Shown: positions 53,823 to 62,551 of the stretch, piece after piece
Layout: each line of letters opens with the position of its first letter
Position numbering within the stretch: position 1 is the first letter of the stretch
Assembly (NCBI RefSeq): GCF_000416985.1
Contig: NZ_ATDL01000007.1
Location: forward strand, 62,001 to 126,000
Reading direction: 5' to 3'
DNA from: Sphingobacterium paucimobilis HER1398
Lineage (GTDB): Bacteria > Bacteroidota > Bacteroidia > Sphingobacteriales > Sphingobacteriaceae
Length of the DNA stretch: 64,000 bases
Made by a program: the position numbers and the translations under genes
Notes under the pieces: model-generated
Seen by the model: the letters and a program-made list of their open reading frames with translations, nothing else
Database searches by the model: none
What the model was told of the DNA's origin: nothing

Positions 53823-54397
53823 TTTAAATGAAGGATTTTTATGCGCCTCTCTGCCGGCGCGGGGCATGTTCGTTTCCTCCGGAGATTGCTGCGCAATTTT
53901 TCTTGATAAAAAGAAACCAAAAATCAAGGCTGTATCTTATTTGTTGCTCCAGTAACGTCATGGTGTTAAGCGCAGTCCCTAGGTCTCTTACACTCCAATC
54001 CCACGCAAGGACTGGGATCTGCTGGACATAGTGCAACATGCAAGAAGTAGCATACACCATGCCTACTTTCACGACCAAATAAGCTAAGGCCGTTTTAGGG
54101 CCTGTGAATAACAGAAGGGAACAAGCGATCAATAATCTACACGTGAAAAAGACGACCTTGTAACATATGGAGACTAAGGCCGTAAAGCTATCACATAGAT
54201 TATCGTACATGTTGCAGTCACTAGAGGGTTCCAGTCATGGAGTGGGGCAGTGTTGTGGCGACCTAGGAAACCGCACGTGTAGCTTTATGTGCCGTGATGA
54301 ACATAGGTTACACAGTCTTGATTTGTTTGCTTCTTTATTCATCAAGGAATAAAGAAGGTCCTGTCCTGACAAGGACTATTTTAATCCTTCATTTAAA
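53823..54397. mobile_element. palindromic element 2 (575 bp) with 15-bp terminal inverted repeats
   Basis: Perfect inverted ends TTTAAATGAAGGATT (53823-53837) and AATCCTTCATTTAAA (54383-54397). The ~235-bp core (about 54086-54321) is element 1's core reversed, yet the right-hand edge GAAGGTCC(T/C)GTCCTGACAAGG has the same orientation in both. The interior is itself a diverged palindrome: CCTAGGTC, GACTGG, GTGCAACATG/CTGCAACATG and GGCC(T/G)TTAG recur in both halves. No transposase and no convincing gene in the 689-bp gap. Confidence 0.75.
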
Positions 54398-54469
54398 AGC
54401 AACAATAGCCTATTACTCGAATGTTGTGTAGCATAAGTATTTATTAAAACGTTATTAATAAAAAATTTA

Positions 54470-54477
54470 TAATTTTG
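54470..54477 (+). promoter_or_regulatory. candidate -7 element for module C sigma factor
   Basis: TAATTTTG matches TAnnTTTG and lies 21 nt before the TTG start codon. Confidence 0.4.
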
Positions 54478-54498
54478 TTGCGTTAAAAGTAATGTAGC

Positions 54499-55095
54499 TT
54501 GGAAAAGGAAGAATTTGGTGAAGGCAGATGGATCTCTGGTTTAATAGCGGGAGATAGAGAGGCTTTTTCTAAGCTTTATGAGTTGCATTCACCGTCTTTA
54601 CTGCATAAATTAAATCAGTTACTTCCTGATGAAGACAGTGTGCTGGAAATCCATCAAATTTCGTTTGTTCGACTGTGGGATATTAGGGAGCGTATTCTAC
54701 AAGAACACGGAGTGTGGCCTTTGCTGCATACCATTGCTCGTAATCTGGTGGTGGATTATTTCCGGAAATCCGCATCTAATGAGGCTGTTCGCAAGGCACT
54801 GTTGACACAAGCAACATTGTATTACGAAATGGAGGATGGGAGCGATCATATCGAATCAATGACGGAAGCACTGTCCGCAGCTATTGATCGATTGCCATCC
54901 AAGCGTAAGGAAATCTTTTTGTATTGTAAGTTTCAGGGGAAGAGCTATGAAGAGGCTGCTGAGGCTCACGGTGTGTCTGTGGGGACGATCAAAGATCACA
55001 TGGCCAAAGCAATGCGCTTCCTGAAGAGTGAACTGGGCGAAAAGCTATTTGCCTTATTGGTAGCCTTGGTGGGGCTTTGGGTTAATAATAGATAG
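54499..55095 (+). CDS. ECF RNA polymerase sigma factor, module C
   Basis: 198 residues beginning at a TTG codon; no in-frame ATG exists before the conserved region, and the nearby ATG at 54492 is followed at once by a stop. Region 2 (AFSKLYELHSPSLLHKL, LVVDYFRKSASNEAV) and region 4 (GKSYEEAAEAHGVSVGTIKDH) are clear. It ends with a hydrophobic tail (LFALLVALVGLWV), unusual for ECF factors but seen in some Bacteroidota. Heads the third transport module. Confidence 0.92.
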   Translation: MEKEEFGEGRWISGLIAGDREAFSKLYELHSPSLLHKLNQLLPDEDSVLEIHQISFVRLWDIRERILQEHGVWPLLHTIARNLVVDYFRKSASNEAVRKALLTQATLYYEMEDGSDHIESMTEALSAAIDRLPSKRKEIFLYCKFQGKSYEEAAEAHGVSVGTIKDHMAKAMRFLKSELGEKLFALLVALVGLWVNNR

Positions 55096-55247
55096 ATTTC
55101 TCCATCTTCTGAAACGTCCCTTTGGAGGGATATCCCATATCATTTATATTTTTTTTGAAAAAAATAATTTTTAGAGCATAGACTTTGTCGTATCGCTGCG
55201 TATATAGATAAATGCGCATCACAGTGCGGCACAGGAAAACTGAAGTT

Positions 55248-56429
55248 ATGTATAATAAAAAACAAGTTTTTGAACAATACTTGATGGGCAAATGTACGCC
55301 TGAGCAAGCTGCTTGGCTCGTGGATACATTTTCTGATGAGGAGTTCCGTGTCGAACTAGAACAGTATGTTGATGCGGTTTTTGAGGCAAAGGATGACGAG
55401 TCGGATCGGATAGCGGGTATTGTGGAGATATCCAGAGAAGAGTATCCTCAAATCGAGGCGGTCATTTTTGGCGAAGAGAGACCTGAGAAGATACATTTCT
55501 TGAGACCTCTGTGGCGATGGGTAGCGGTGGCAGCAGCAGTGGTGATCGGTTTTGTCGGCTATCAGCGAAATAAAGAGACCGTAACACCAGTAGCGGATAA
55601 AGTTAAAATCGCAGCGGAGCTACAAAAGCAAAAACCTGTATCGGATGGTGTGACATTAACATTGCCAAATGGTGAGGTTGTCGAGCTGTCGGATGGTCTG
55701 GAAACGGCATACACAAGTACAGAGAAAGAAAATGGTGATTCATTCTTTGAAATTAAAAAACTGAACGAAGCTACAGAGCCGATGATTCAAGTGGTGAGTG
55801 TGCCTGCTGGAAAGATAGGTGCCCTATTGCTGACGGATGGTACGAAAGTGTGGTTGAATGCGAGCTCTAAACTAACCTACGACGTAAACTTTATCGGAGG
55901 TGTCCGTAAAGTAGAGCTGGAGGGAGAGGCTTATTTTGAAGTTGCCAAGAATAAGGATAAGCCTTTCTTGGTGTTTTCTAACGATCAGAAGGTGCGAGTA
56001 TTGGGCACGCACTTTAATGTGAAGGCTTATGGGGAGAATCGTACGACGACAACGTTGATGGAAGGAAGTGTGGAGGTTGCTACGGAACATAGGGCTTATA
56101 CGTTAAAGCCTGGTCAGAGCAGTGTGGTCACTTGGGGAGGCGAAAATATTAAGGTCGGTCCCGCTCAGATGGACAAGGTGAATGCTTGGCGCGACAGTGA
56201 GTTTGCATTTTTCGACGCTGGTCTTGATCAGATTGGCAATGAATTGTCGAGGTGGTATGGTGTCGAGGTGCAGGTCGTGACCCGAGGAAAAGGTTATGGA
56301 TTTACAGGTGCAATCTCTAAAAAACGAAGTTTAGAAGAAGTATTGGAAATACTCAATAGAACCGGTCAGATTCGATATCATATCGTACCTGTCGGTATAA
56401 AAGAAAGGAGGGTAGTCTTGATGGTGTAA
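55248..56429 (+). CDS. FecR-type anti-sigma factor, module C
   Basis: 393 residues from ATG 55248; an ATG 36 bp upstream would add a basic stretch without family support. Sigma-binding N-terminus (YLMGKCTPEQAAWLVDTF), one membrane segment (~97-113, WVAVAAAVVIGFVGY), FecR domain (KIGALLLTDGTKVWLNASSK, GEAYFEVAKNKDKPFLVF) and DUF4974 (SEFAFFDAGLDQIGNELSRW). Confidence 0.93.
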   Translation: MYNKKQVFEQYLMGKCTPEQAAWLVDTFSDEEFRVELEQYVDAVFEAKDDESDRIAGIVEISREEYPQIEAVIFGEERPEKIHFLRPLWRWVAVAAAVVIGFVGYQRNKETVTPVADKVKIAAELQKQKPVSDGVTLTLPNGEVVELSDGLETAYTSTEKENGDSFFEIKKLNEATEPMIQVVSVPAGKIGALLLTDGTKVWLNASSKLTYDVNFIGGVRKVELEGEAYFEVAKNKDKPFLVFSNDQKVRVLGTHFNVKAYGENRTTTTLMEGSVEVATEHRAYTLKPGQSSVVTWGGENIKVGPAQMDKVNAWRDSEFAFFDAGLDQIGNELSRWYGVEVQVVTRGKGYGFTGAISKKRSLEEVLEILNRTGQIRYHIVPVGIKERRVVLMV

Positions 56430-56463
56430 TTTTACGTGAATTCGAATTCAATCTAACTAACCG

Positions 56464-56485
56464 CTGCTTTGATGGGAATAAGCAG
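56464..56485 (+). promoter_or_regulatory. stem-loop between FecR and SusC, module C
   Basis: CTGCTT / AAGCAG with a 10-nt loop, nested between TTTACG (56431) and CGTAAA (56494). Weaker than in modules A and B but in the same position. Confidence 0.35.
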
Positions 56486-56524
56486 TCGTATACCGTAAAT
56501 ATTGAACTAATAAATTATTACTGA

Positions 56525-59500
56525 ATGAATTTATCTAATGCTAGAGCATTACTGAGAAGTATAGCTTTGGGGAAACGTACAACTATCTTACTGGTTGCGC
56601 TAGCCTTTGCGCAAATGAGTATGGCGGCTTTCGCACAGCGCGTCAGCATCAAGAGAAAGGGCATGACACTTTCTCAAGTTTTTAATGAAATCAAGAAACA
56701 AAGTAACGTTGATTTCTTTTACAATGAATCATTGGTCAAATCCAATAGATCGGTCGATATCGATATGCAAAATGCAACGGTACAAGAGGTCTTAGATTAT
56801 TGTTTTAGGGATCAGCCGTTGCAATATAGTATAGACAATAAGACGATTGTGATCTCCGCAAAGCCACAATCGATTGCACAGCAAAAAGTGCAAGTGCGCG
56901 GACGAGTGATGGATTACAAGGGTAAACCGCTAGCGGGTATCACAGTCAGCGAGAAAGACAATGCACGCAATACGGTAGGTACCGATGTGGATGGTACGTA
57001 TGTGATCAATGTCAGCAATGGTAATGCTACGTTGGTATTCAAAAGTATGGGTTTTGAGACTTTGCAAATCCCATTACAAGGAAAAACCTGGACCGAGGTA
57101 CGCCTTACAGCAGTAGAAAACCAATTGGAGGATGTCGTAGTTACAGGATATCAGAATTTGCAGAAAAAATCATTGACAGGATCGGTTGCTACTGTCAATA
57201 TGGAACAATTGGAGACGATTTTTCAACCAAATATTGACAAGTTGCTTCAAGGACAGGTACCGGGAATGACGGTGATGAGTACTTCAGGTGCTCCAGGAGC
57301 AATGCCACAGATCCGTATCCGTGGTACAGCAACGTTAAGCGGTAATGCACAGCCGTTATGGGTGGTAGATGGTATTATACTGGATGATGCGGTGAATGTA
57401 TCCGTAGATGATATCATGACCAACCGTAACCTGATTGCTTCGGGTATTGGCGGGGTCAACGTTGAGGATATTGAAAGTATCAACGTGTTGAAGGATGCGG
57501 CAGCTACTGCTATCTATGGTACGCGTGCTGCGAATGGTGTTATTGTCATTACATCGAAAAAAGGTAAAGCTGGTAAGACAAGAATTAATTTTACAAGTAA
57601 CGCTACTCTAGGAGAGAGGCCCCGAATAGAAGATGCGTATATGATGAATTCGAAAGAGCGTATTGACGTAAATCGGGAAATGATCCGTCGTGGTGTTTTT
57701 GGGGCTACGACGCCTGGTCCTGGAGAATATAATACCGTGTCAGATTTCGAACGGTATTTTATCGATGTGATGGATAAACGGATGACCTGGGACGAGTTTA
57801 ATCAAAAGGTTAACTATTTGGAAGAGGTAAATACAGATTGGTTCCAGCATCTATTCCGGAATTCGTTTTCAAACCGTCAGAATTTAAGTGTATCTGGTGG
57901 GGACGAGAAAACGACATTTTATGTTTCTGGTAGTTACCTGAATGATCAAGCTACAGCTAAAGATGTAGGTCAGAAAACATATACAGGGGCTGTAAAAGTG
58001 TACACTCATATTTTTAATAAGCTAAGGCTCGGAGCGACTATTGATGTCAATGCACGTGAAAATGATAGTTTCTTTGCGGTAGATTCGAAAGAGAATCCGT
58101 TTGAATATGCTATTTATACGACGCGAGCTATGCCGGCGTATCGTGAGGATGGTTCTTATAACCCTTTCTATATAAATGGTATGGAATATAACTTTTTGGA
58201 GAATAGGGACAGAGGATGGAGAGATTCCAGAAATTTTGGTATGAGAGGAAATTTGGATTTGGAGTATCGTATCATAAAAGATCTGACTTTTAGTTCCTTG
58301 TTCTCTTATGCTAAACAGAGTACGACGGATGAAGATATAGCTGTGGATGATAGTTATTTCGTACGTATGGGGAAACGTGCAAATCGCGAAATAGTCGAGG
58401 GTGACTATGTATATCCTTGGAAAGAAGGCGGCTATAGAAAAGATAGAAATGCTTATAATGGTTCCATTACTTTTCGTAATCAATTAATGTATAACCCTTT
58501 GATCAACAATGTACACTATCTGAATGTGATGGTAGGACAAGAAGTGAGAAAAAGTAAGACCACTAGTGTAACTACGGAGTTATATGGCTATTCGCATGAT
58601 AGAGGACATCAATTGGTGCCGCAGTTTGACTACATGAAAAAAATGGGAATTCCTTATTGGAGAGAGAGTCTTGACGAAAGTGCCAACCTATCTTATTTTG
58701 GAGCCTTGAATTATACGTATGATAACAGATATACAGTAAGTTTTAATGTTCGGACAGATGGTTCGAATCGATTCGGCTTGAAGACAAATGAACTTTTTCA
58801 ACCCTTATGGGCTGTTGGTGCAAACTATCAGATGAAAGAAGAAAAATTTCTTAGAGATATAGATTGGGTATCTTACCTTACTTTGCGTGGATCCTATGGT
58901 AGTCAAGGAAATGTTGCTGCTCAGGCTTACTCTGATCTAGTGGCTAGTATAGGTATTGTAGATCCAATAAATCCATCTAATTACTTAAGGATTAATGCTC
59001 CGAAGAACCCTAATCTAAAATGGGAGCAGACTTATACTGGAAATATTGCTTTGGAAATGGGCTTTTTCAAACGTAGGTTAATGGCCAATGTAGAGTGGTA
59101 CCATAAAAAAGCACTCGATTTATTAGGTAGCCGTCAGGTATCGCAAGTAACAGGATTTGATCAAGTACAGGTTAACTGGGCGTCCATGCTAAACCAAGGA
59201 TGGGAGTTCTCCTTTAATACGATCAATATCGATAACGAGAGTTTTAGATGGTCTACGAATATGAACTTTGGGTTTAACAAAAACAAAGTAATAGATATCT
59301 ATGCTAAACCGACTGTTGCTGGAATGACAGATCAACGTCGTTCCAATTATTCGGCTACAGCAAAGATTGATTTCCCGATTGATGGAATTTGGTCTTACCG
59401 TTATGCAGGACTGAATGAGCAAGGACGTGCAACATTTTATACAGCTAAAGAGGGGGAAAAAGTGTTGAGCGGTATGATTAATACAGACGGGCTAGCTTAT

Positions 59501-60082
59501 TCTGGTGTGATTAACCCGACTTCACAGGTCGGTTTTACTAATACGTTCTCCTATAAACGAGTGACATTGTCGGCATTATTCATCGGTAGTTTTGGTAATG
59601 TGATGCGTCTACGCAATTTATCTGATGGTCGTTATCTGACTTTCCCTGATCCTACCCAGAATATGTCAAAGGAATGGGTGAATAGGTGGCAAAATCCTGG
59701 AGATGAGTTAAATACGGATGTTCCTGTTTTGGAGACCAGAGAAGATATTGCTCTTACAGCGCTGAACCCTACGAATGGATCAATGTATGATAATTCTGAT
59801 TTGCGCACGGTTTCGGCAGACTTTATTCGGTTACAGAATCTCTCCGTGAGTTATGATTATTTTACACCTCGTCTTCGTGCTGCTGGTATTCAAAATATTC
59901 GCTTGTCTTTGCAAGGCAATAATCTGCATGTATGGAAAAATAAAGCATTAAAAGGACAGGATCCCGAAGCGCAAGGGTCTGCGATGGCGTATAGAGATGC
60001 GACATCTGCAACCATTAATTTTGGGAATACTTTTTTGCCAGTTCCTCGTTCCTACTCGCTGTCTCTTATGGTTCAATTTTAA
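56525..60082 (+). CDS. SusC/RagA-type TonB-dependent transporter with STN domain, module C
   Basis: 1185 residues. Signal peptide to ~residue 38 (AAFAQR), STN domain (~45-105, LSQVFNEIKKQSNVDFFYNE), CarboxypepD_reg (~123-195, VRGRVMDYKGKPLAGITVSE), plug (~205-325, IRGTATL, NVLKDAAATAIYGTRAANGV) and barrel. Partner susD follows 13 bp downstream. Ligand unknown; the metallopeptidase-like lipoprotein and TlpA downstream are part of the same unit. Confidence 0.96.
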   Translation: MNLSNARALLRSIALGKRTTILLVALAFAQMSMAAFAQRVSIKRKGMTLSQVFNEIKKQSNVDFFYNESLVKSNRSVDIDMQNATVQEVLDYCFRDQPLQYSIDNKTIVISAKPQSIAQQKVQVRGRVMDYKGKPLAGITVSEKDNARNTVGTDVDGTYVINVSNGNATLVFKSMGFETLQIPLQGKTWTEVRLTAVENQLEDVVVTGYQNLQKKSLTGSVATVNMEQLETIFQPNIDKLLQGQVPGMTVMSTSGAPGAMPQIRIRGTATLSGNAQPLWVVDGIILDDAVNVSVDDIMTNRNLIASGIGGVNVEDIESINVLKDAAATAIYGTRAANGVIVITSKKGKAGKTRINFTSNATLGERPRIEDAYMMNSKERIDVNREMIRRGVFGATTPGPGEYNTVSDFERYFIDVMDKRMTWDEFNQKVNYLEEVNTDWFQHLFRNSFSNRQNLSVSGGDEKTTFYVSGSYLNDQATAKDVGQKTYTGAVKVYTHIFNKLRLGATIDVNARENDSFFAVDSKENPFEYAIYTTRAMPAYREDGSYNPFYINGMEYNFLENRDRGWRDSRNFGMRGNLDLEYRIIKDLTFSSLFSYAKQSTTDEDIAVDDSYFVRMGKRANREIVEGDYVYPWKEGGYRKDRNAYNGSITFRNQLMYNPLINNVHYLNVMVGQEVRKSKTTSVTTELYGYSHDRGHQLVPQFDYMKKMGIPYWRESLDESANLSYFGALNYTYDNRYTVSFNVRTDGSNRFGLKTNELFQPLWAVGANYQMKEEKFLRDIDWVSYLTLRGSYGSQGNVAAQAYSDLVASIGIVDPINPSNYLRINAPKNPNLKWEQTYTGNIALEMGFFKRRLMANVEWYHKKALDLLGSRQVSQVTGFDQVQVNWASMLNQGWEFSFNTINIDNESFRWSTNMNFGFNKNKVIDIYAKPTVAGMTDQRRSNYSATAKIDFPIDGIWSYRYAGLNEQGRATFYTAKEGEKVLSGMINTDGLAYSGVINPTSQVGFTNTFSYKRVTLSALFIGSFGNVMRLRNLSDGRYLTFPDPTQNMSKEWVNRWQNPGDELNTDVPVLETREDIALTALNPTNGSMYDNSDLRTVSADFIRLQNLSVSYDYFTPRLRAAGIQNIRLSLQGNNLHVWKNKALKGQDPEAQGSAMAYRDATSATINFGNTFLPVPRSYSLSLMVQF

Positions 60083-60095
60083 ACCTCGAAGAATA

Positions 60096-61550
60096 ATGAA
60101 AAAAATTTTAAAATATAGTTTGCTTTGTGTAGGGTTGTTGACCTTAAATGGATGTAAGGATATGTTAGATATCAAGCCCGTACATAGCATGATTCCAAAA
60201 ACATTGGAGGATTTCGAAGCGGTTTTGTTGGGCGGCTACCCACGGTCTGACTTCTTTGTCAACACAGAAATGCTTACCGATAACGTGTATGTGAATTTAG
60301 AAGCAGATAATTATCCTGCGAGAGATCAGGTGCTATGGTATACTTTTGCTCCATCGATGTTGCAACCTGGTGTTTTGTCAGACCCTTATTGGGGGCAGTT
60401 ATATAAAAGTATTTATTATGCAAACACCGTGTTGAGTTACTTGGATGAATATAGTGTTAAAGAAGGCGAAAAAGCTCTTTATGAGCAAGTAAAGGGAGAA
60501 GCTTACGCTTTACGTGCATACGCTTATTTTTATTTAGTTAACCTTTATGCAGATGTTTACAGTCCTGAAAATTTAAAATTACCAGGAGTACCTCTGTCTC
60601 TTGATGCCAGTGATGTAACAGAGACATCATCAAATAATACGAGAGCAACGATAGAAGCCGTGTGGAATCAGATTGTTGTGGATATAGATGAGGGAAGCCG
60701 ACTATTATTAGGGAAACGTATTACCGATCGTTACCGTTTTTCGCATAATACCTTGCAATTGTTTCGTGCTCGGGTTGCGCTGATGATGGGCAATAATGAA
60801 GATGCTACTAAGTTTGCTGGACAAGTAATAGGAAACTATCCATTGGCCGATTTGAGTGGATTAGAAGAACGTATAGGAGAAGGAGTAGGGAAAGTCTTGA
60901 ATTACCAATTTGGCTTTATTGATACGCAAGTTAATAAAGAATTAATGTTCTTTACCGGAGGAAAAGCTAATACAAACATTTATTATTTTTCTACAGGACC
61001 TCTTAAGCCCACAGAAGAACTATTGAATCTAACAAAACGCTACGGAGAAATGACCGATTATCGTCAATTGATTTATGATTCTTTTGAAGATCAGGGTACA
61101 CAACAAGGAGTGAAGGTCGGAAGGACTGTTTATAAAATGTTTGCTTCGCAAGATTTGTTGTGGTACTATGTAGGTTTTAAGGCCTCGGAAGCTTATTTAA
61201 TCCGCGCGGAAGCAAATGTACGTTTAGGGAAAAAGGACTTAGCTATAGCAGATGTTAATACGCTGTTGAGGAGCAGAATGCGCAAGGATCATATCGTCCA
61301 ATTAAAGGTCGAGGATTACACTGAAAACAAGGATTTGCTAGATCGTATATTGGAAGAACGACGTTTAGAGCTGGCCTTCGATGGAGGACATCGTTTTATG
61401 GACCTTCGTCGCTTAGGAAAACCACAGATTCAACACGCATATAGAGATGCACAGGTGTATACTTTGGAAAAGAATGATCCTAGGTATATTTTGCAAATTC
61501 CACCCTCGGAAACAGAGAATAGTCCTGAAATGCCAATAAATCCAAGATAA
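60096..61550 (+). CDS. SusD/RagB-type surface lipoprotein, module C
   Basis: 484 residues from ATG 60096; a longer frame opening inside susC is not credible because it removes the signal peptide from the N-terminus. Lipobox TLNGCKDMLDIKP, TPR-like helices (VKGEAYALRAYAYFYLVNLY) and C-terminal signature (ILEERRLELAFDGGHRFMDL). Closer in style to the module A SusD (CDKYLDVEPKG, PK-F-EEF) than to module B. One base separates it from the next gene. Confidence 0.95.
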   Translation: MKKILKYSLLCVGLLTLNGCKDMLDIKPVHSMIPKTLEDFEAVLLGGYPRSDFFVNTEMLTDNVYVNLEADNYPARDQVLWYTFAPSMLQPGVLSDPYWGQLYKSIYYANTVLSYLDEYSVKEGEKALYEQVKGEAYALRAYAYFYLVNLYADVYSPENLKLPGVPLSLDASDVTETSSNNTRATIEAVWNQIVVDIDEGSRLLLGKRITDRYRFSHNTLQLFRARVALMMGNNEDATKFAGQVIGNYPLADLSGLEERIGEGVGKVLNYQFGFIDTQVNKELMFFTGGKANTNIYYFSTGPLKPTEELLNLTKRYGEMTDYRQLIYDSFEDQGTQQGVKVGRTVYKMFASQDLLWYYVGFKASEAYLIRAEANVRLGKKDLAIADVNTLLRSRMRKDHIVQLKVEDYTENKDLLDRILEERRLELAFDGGHRFMDLRRLGKPQIQHAYRDAQVYTLEKNDPRYILQIPPSETENSPEMPINPR

Positions 61551-61551
61551 A

Positions 61552-62481
61552 ATGAAAGCAAAGAAATACTTATATAGTTTATTGTGTACAGTAGCAATAA
61601 TGCAGCTAATAGGATGTACCAAAGAAGAAACGCCAATCCCCTCTGAGCATGTAGGAGTAGAAGAATTATTCAGCCCAGCTCTCGATGCTCATCCATTAGA
61701 GAAAAGCATGTTTAAAGAATATGGAGTCTGGGCTAGAATGGAGTTTAAAGACTCAAAAGAAGTCTACAATTCTTATTTAGGGGAGGATGTGAACAGCTCC
61801 CGTTATCCGGTAGAAAAAGTTGATGCTGGTATGCGTGAGAGTGCTTACATCTATTTGAATACCCTTTTATCTAATGTGAATAAAAAGTTCTCTAATGAAC
61901 TAATGCCCAATGAGGTGTTCTTTGTGAAAACTTATGGAAATCCCTATTACCCACCCAAATTTACTACTATAGGGCGTAACCGTTTAGTGATAACTTGGCC
62001 TAATGCCGTCTCTGAATTACCAATAGTGGATCCGGAGATGTTGTATTATGCAGACGAAAGTCTGACCTGGGGGGTGTGGGATAAGCTTACAGAACTGATT
62101 TCACAAAGACTTTTGGATGAAATTGATGGTTTTGAAGAATTAGGTAAGCCTTATGACGGCGGTGTCGCTTTCACAAAGATTAGAGATCAGTATTTTATTG
62201 ATTATGACATAGAAAAGAGAAATAGAGATTGGCAAACTTTGGCGGATGAAGGTGGTTATCTGGATCATTATTCTTCATTTTCTTTTAAAGCAGAGTATAA
62301 AGGATGGTTACAGCTGATTCTTACTGAATCATCAGAAAATATCAATGCTTGGTATTTAGATGGAAATCCTATGCGCAAAGCAAAGTATGAACTTTTTGTT
62401 ACTTATTTTAAAGAGAAATACAACTGGGACATTCAGGCAGCAGGAAATAAATTTAGAGAAACTGCCGATAGCTTTCAATAA
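61552..62481 (+). CDS. lipoprotein related to putative zinc-binding metallopeptidases, catalytic site absent
   Basis: 309 residues; lipobox LIGCTKEE. The C-terminal ~90 residues (GGYLDHYSSFSFKAEYKGWL, then KYELFVTYFKEKYNWDI) align in my reading with the end of the SusD-linked putative zinc metallopeptidase family, where the equivalent is GF-Y-SS-EDFAE. Where that family has HExxH, this protein has KLTELISQRLL, so both zinc histidines are missing. Probably a binding protein derived from the peptidase. The assignment is tentative. It starts 1 bp after susD. Confidence 0.6.
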   Translation: MKAKKYLYSLLCTVAIMQLIGCTKEETPIPSEHVGVEELFSPALDAHPLEKSMFKEYGVWARMEFKDSKEVYNSYLGEDVNSSRYPVEKVDAGMRESAYIYLNTLLSNVNKKFSNELMPNEVFFVKTYGNPYYPPKFTTIGRNRLVITWPNAVSELPIVDPEMLYYADESLTWGVWDKLTELISQRLLDEIDGFEELGKPYDGGVAFTKIRDQYFIDYDIEKRNRDWQTLADEGGYLDHYSSFSFKAEYKGWLQLILTESSENINAWYLDGNPMRKAKYELFVTYFKEKYNWDIQAAGNKFRETADSFQ

Positions 62482-62486
62482 ATGAT

Positions 62487-62518
62487 AAGATCGGCAGGTA
62501 CATTGACCTGCCGATCTT
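62487..62518 (+). terminator. 13-bp perfect hairpin inside module C
   Basis: AAGATCGGCAGGT / ACCTGCCGATCTT with a 6-nt loop, 5 bp after the stop. No T-run follows, so it may act as a partial terminator or as an mRNA-stabilising end before the TlpA gene. The core ATCGGCAGG also occurs in the hairpin at 32710. Confidence 0.55.
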
Positions 62519-62551
62519 GATATATGCTAATACGTTAAAATTAATAGATAG

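Noticed and set aside
53839..54210. 123-codon open frame on the minus strand inside palindromic element 2
   Set aside because: Only its first ~30 codons are shared with element 1; the rest runs through low-conservation repeat DNA with no domain, promoter or signal. Reported only as a possible micropeptide.
49662..54397. Composite transposon or integrative element
   Set aside because: No transposase, integrase or clear target-site duplication is visible; only the inverted-repeat structure is supported.
59997..60095. N-terminal extension of module C susD
   Set aside because: Lies inside the susC 3' end and would bury the lipoprotein signal peptide.
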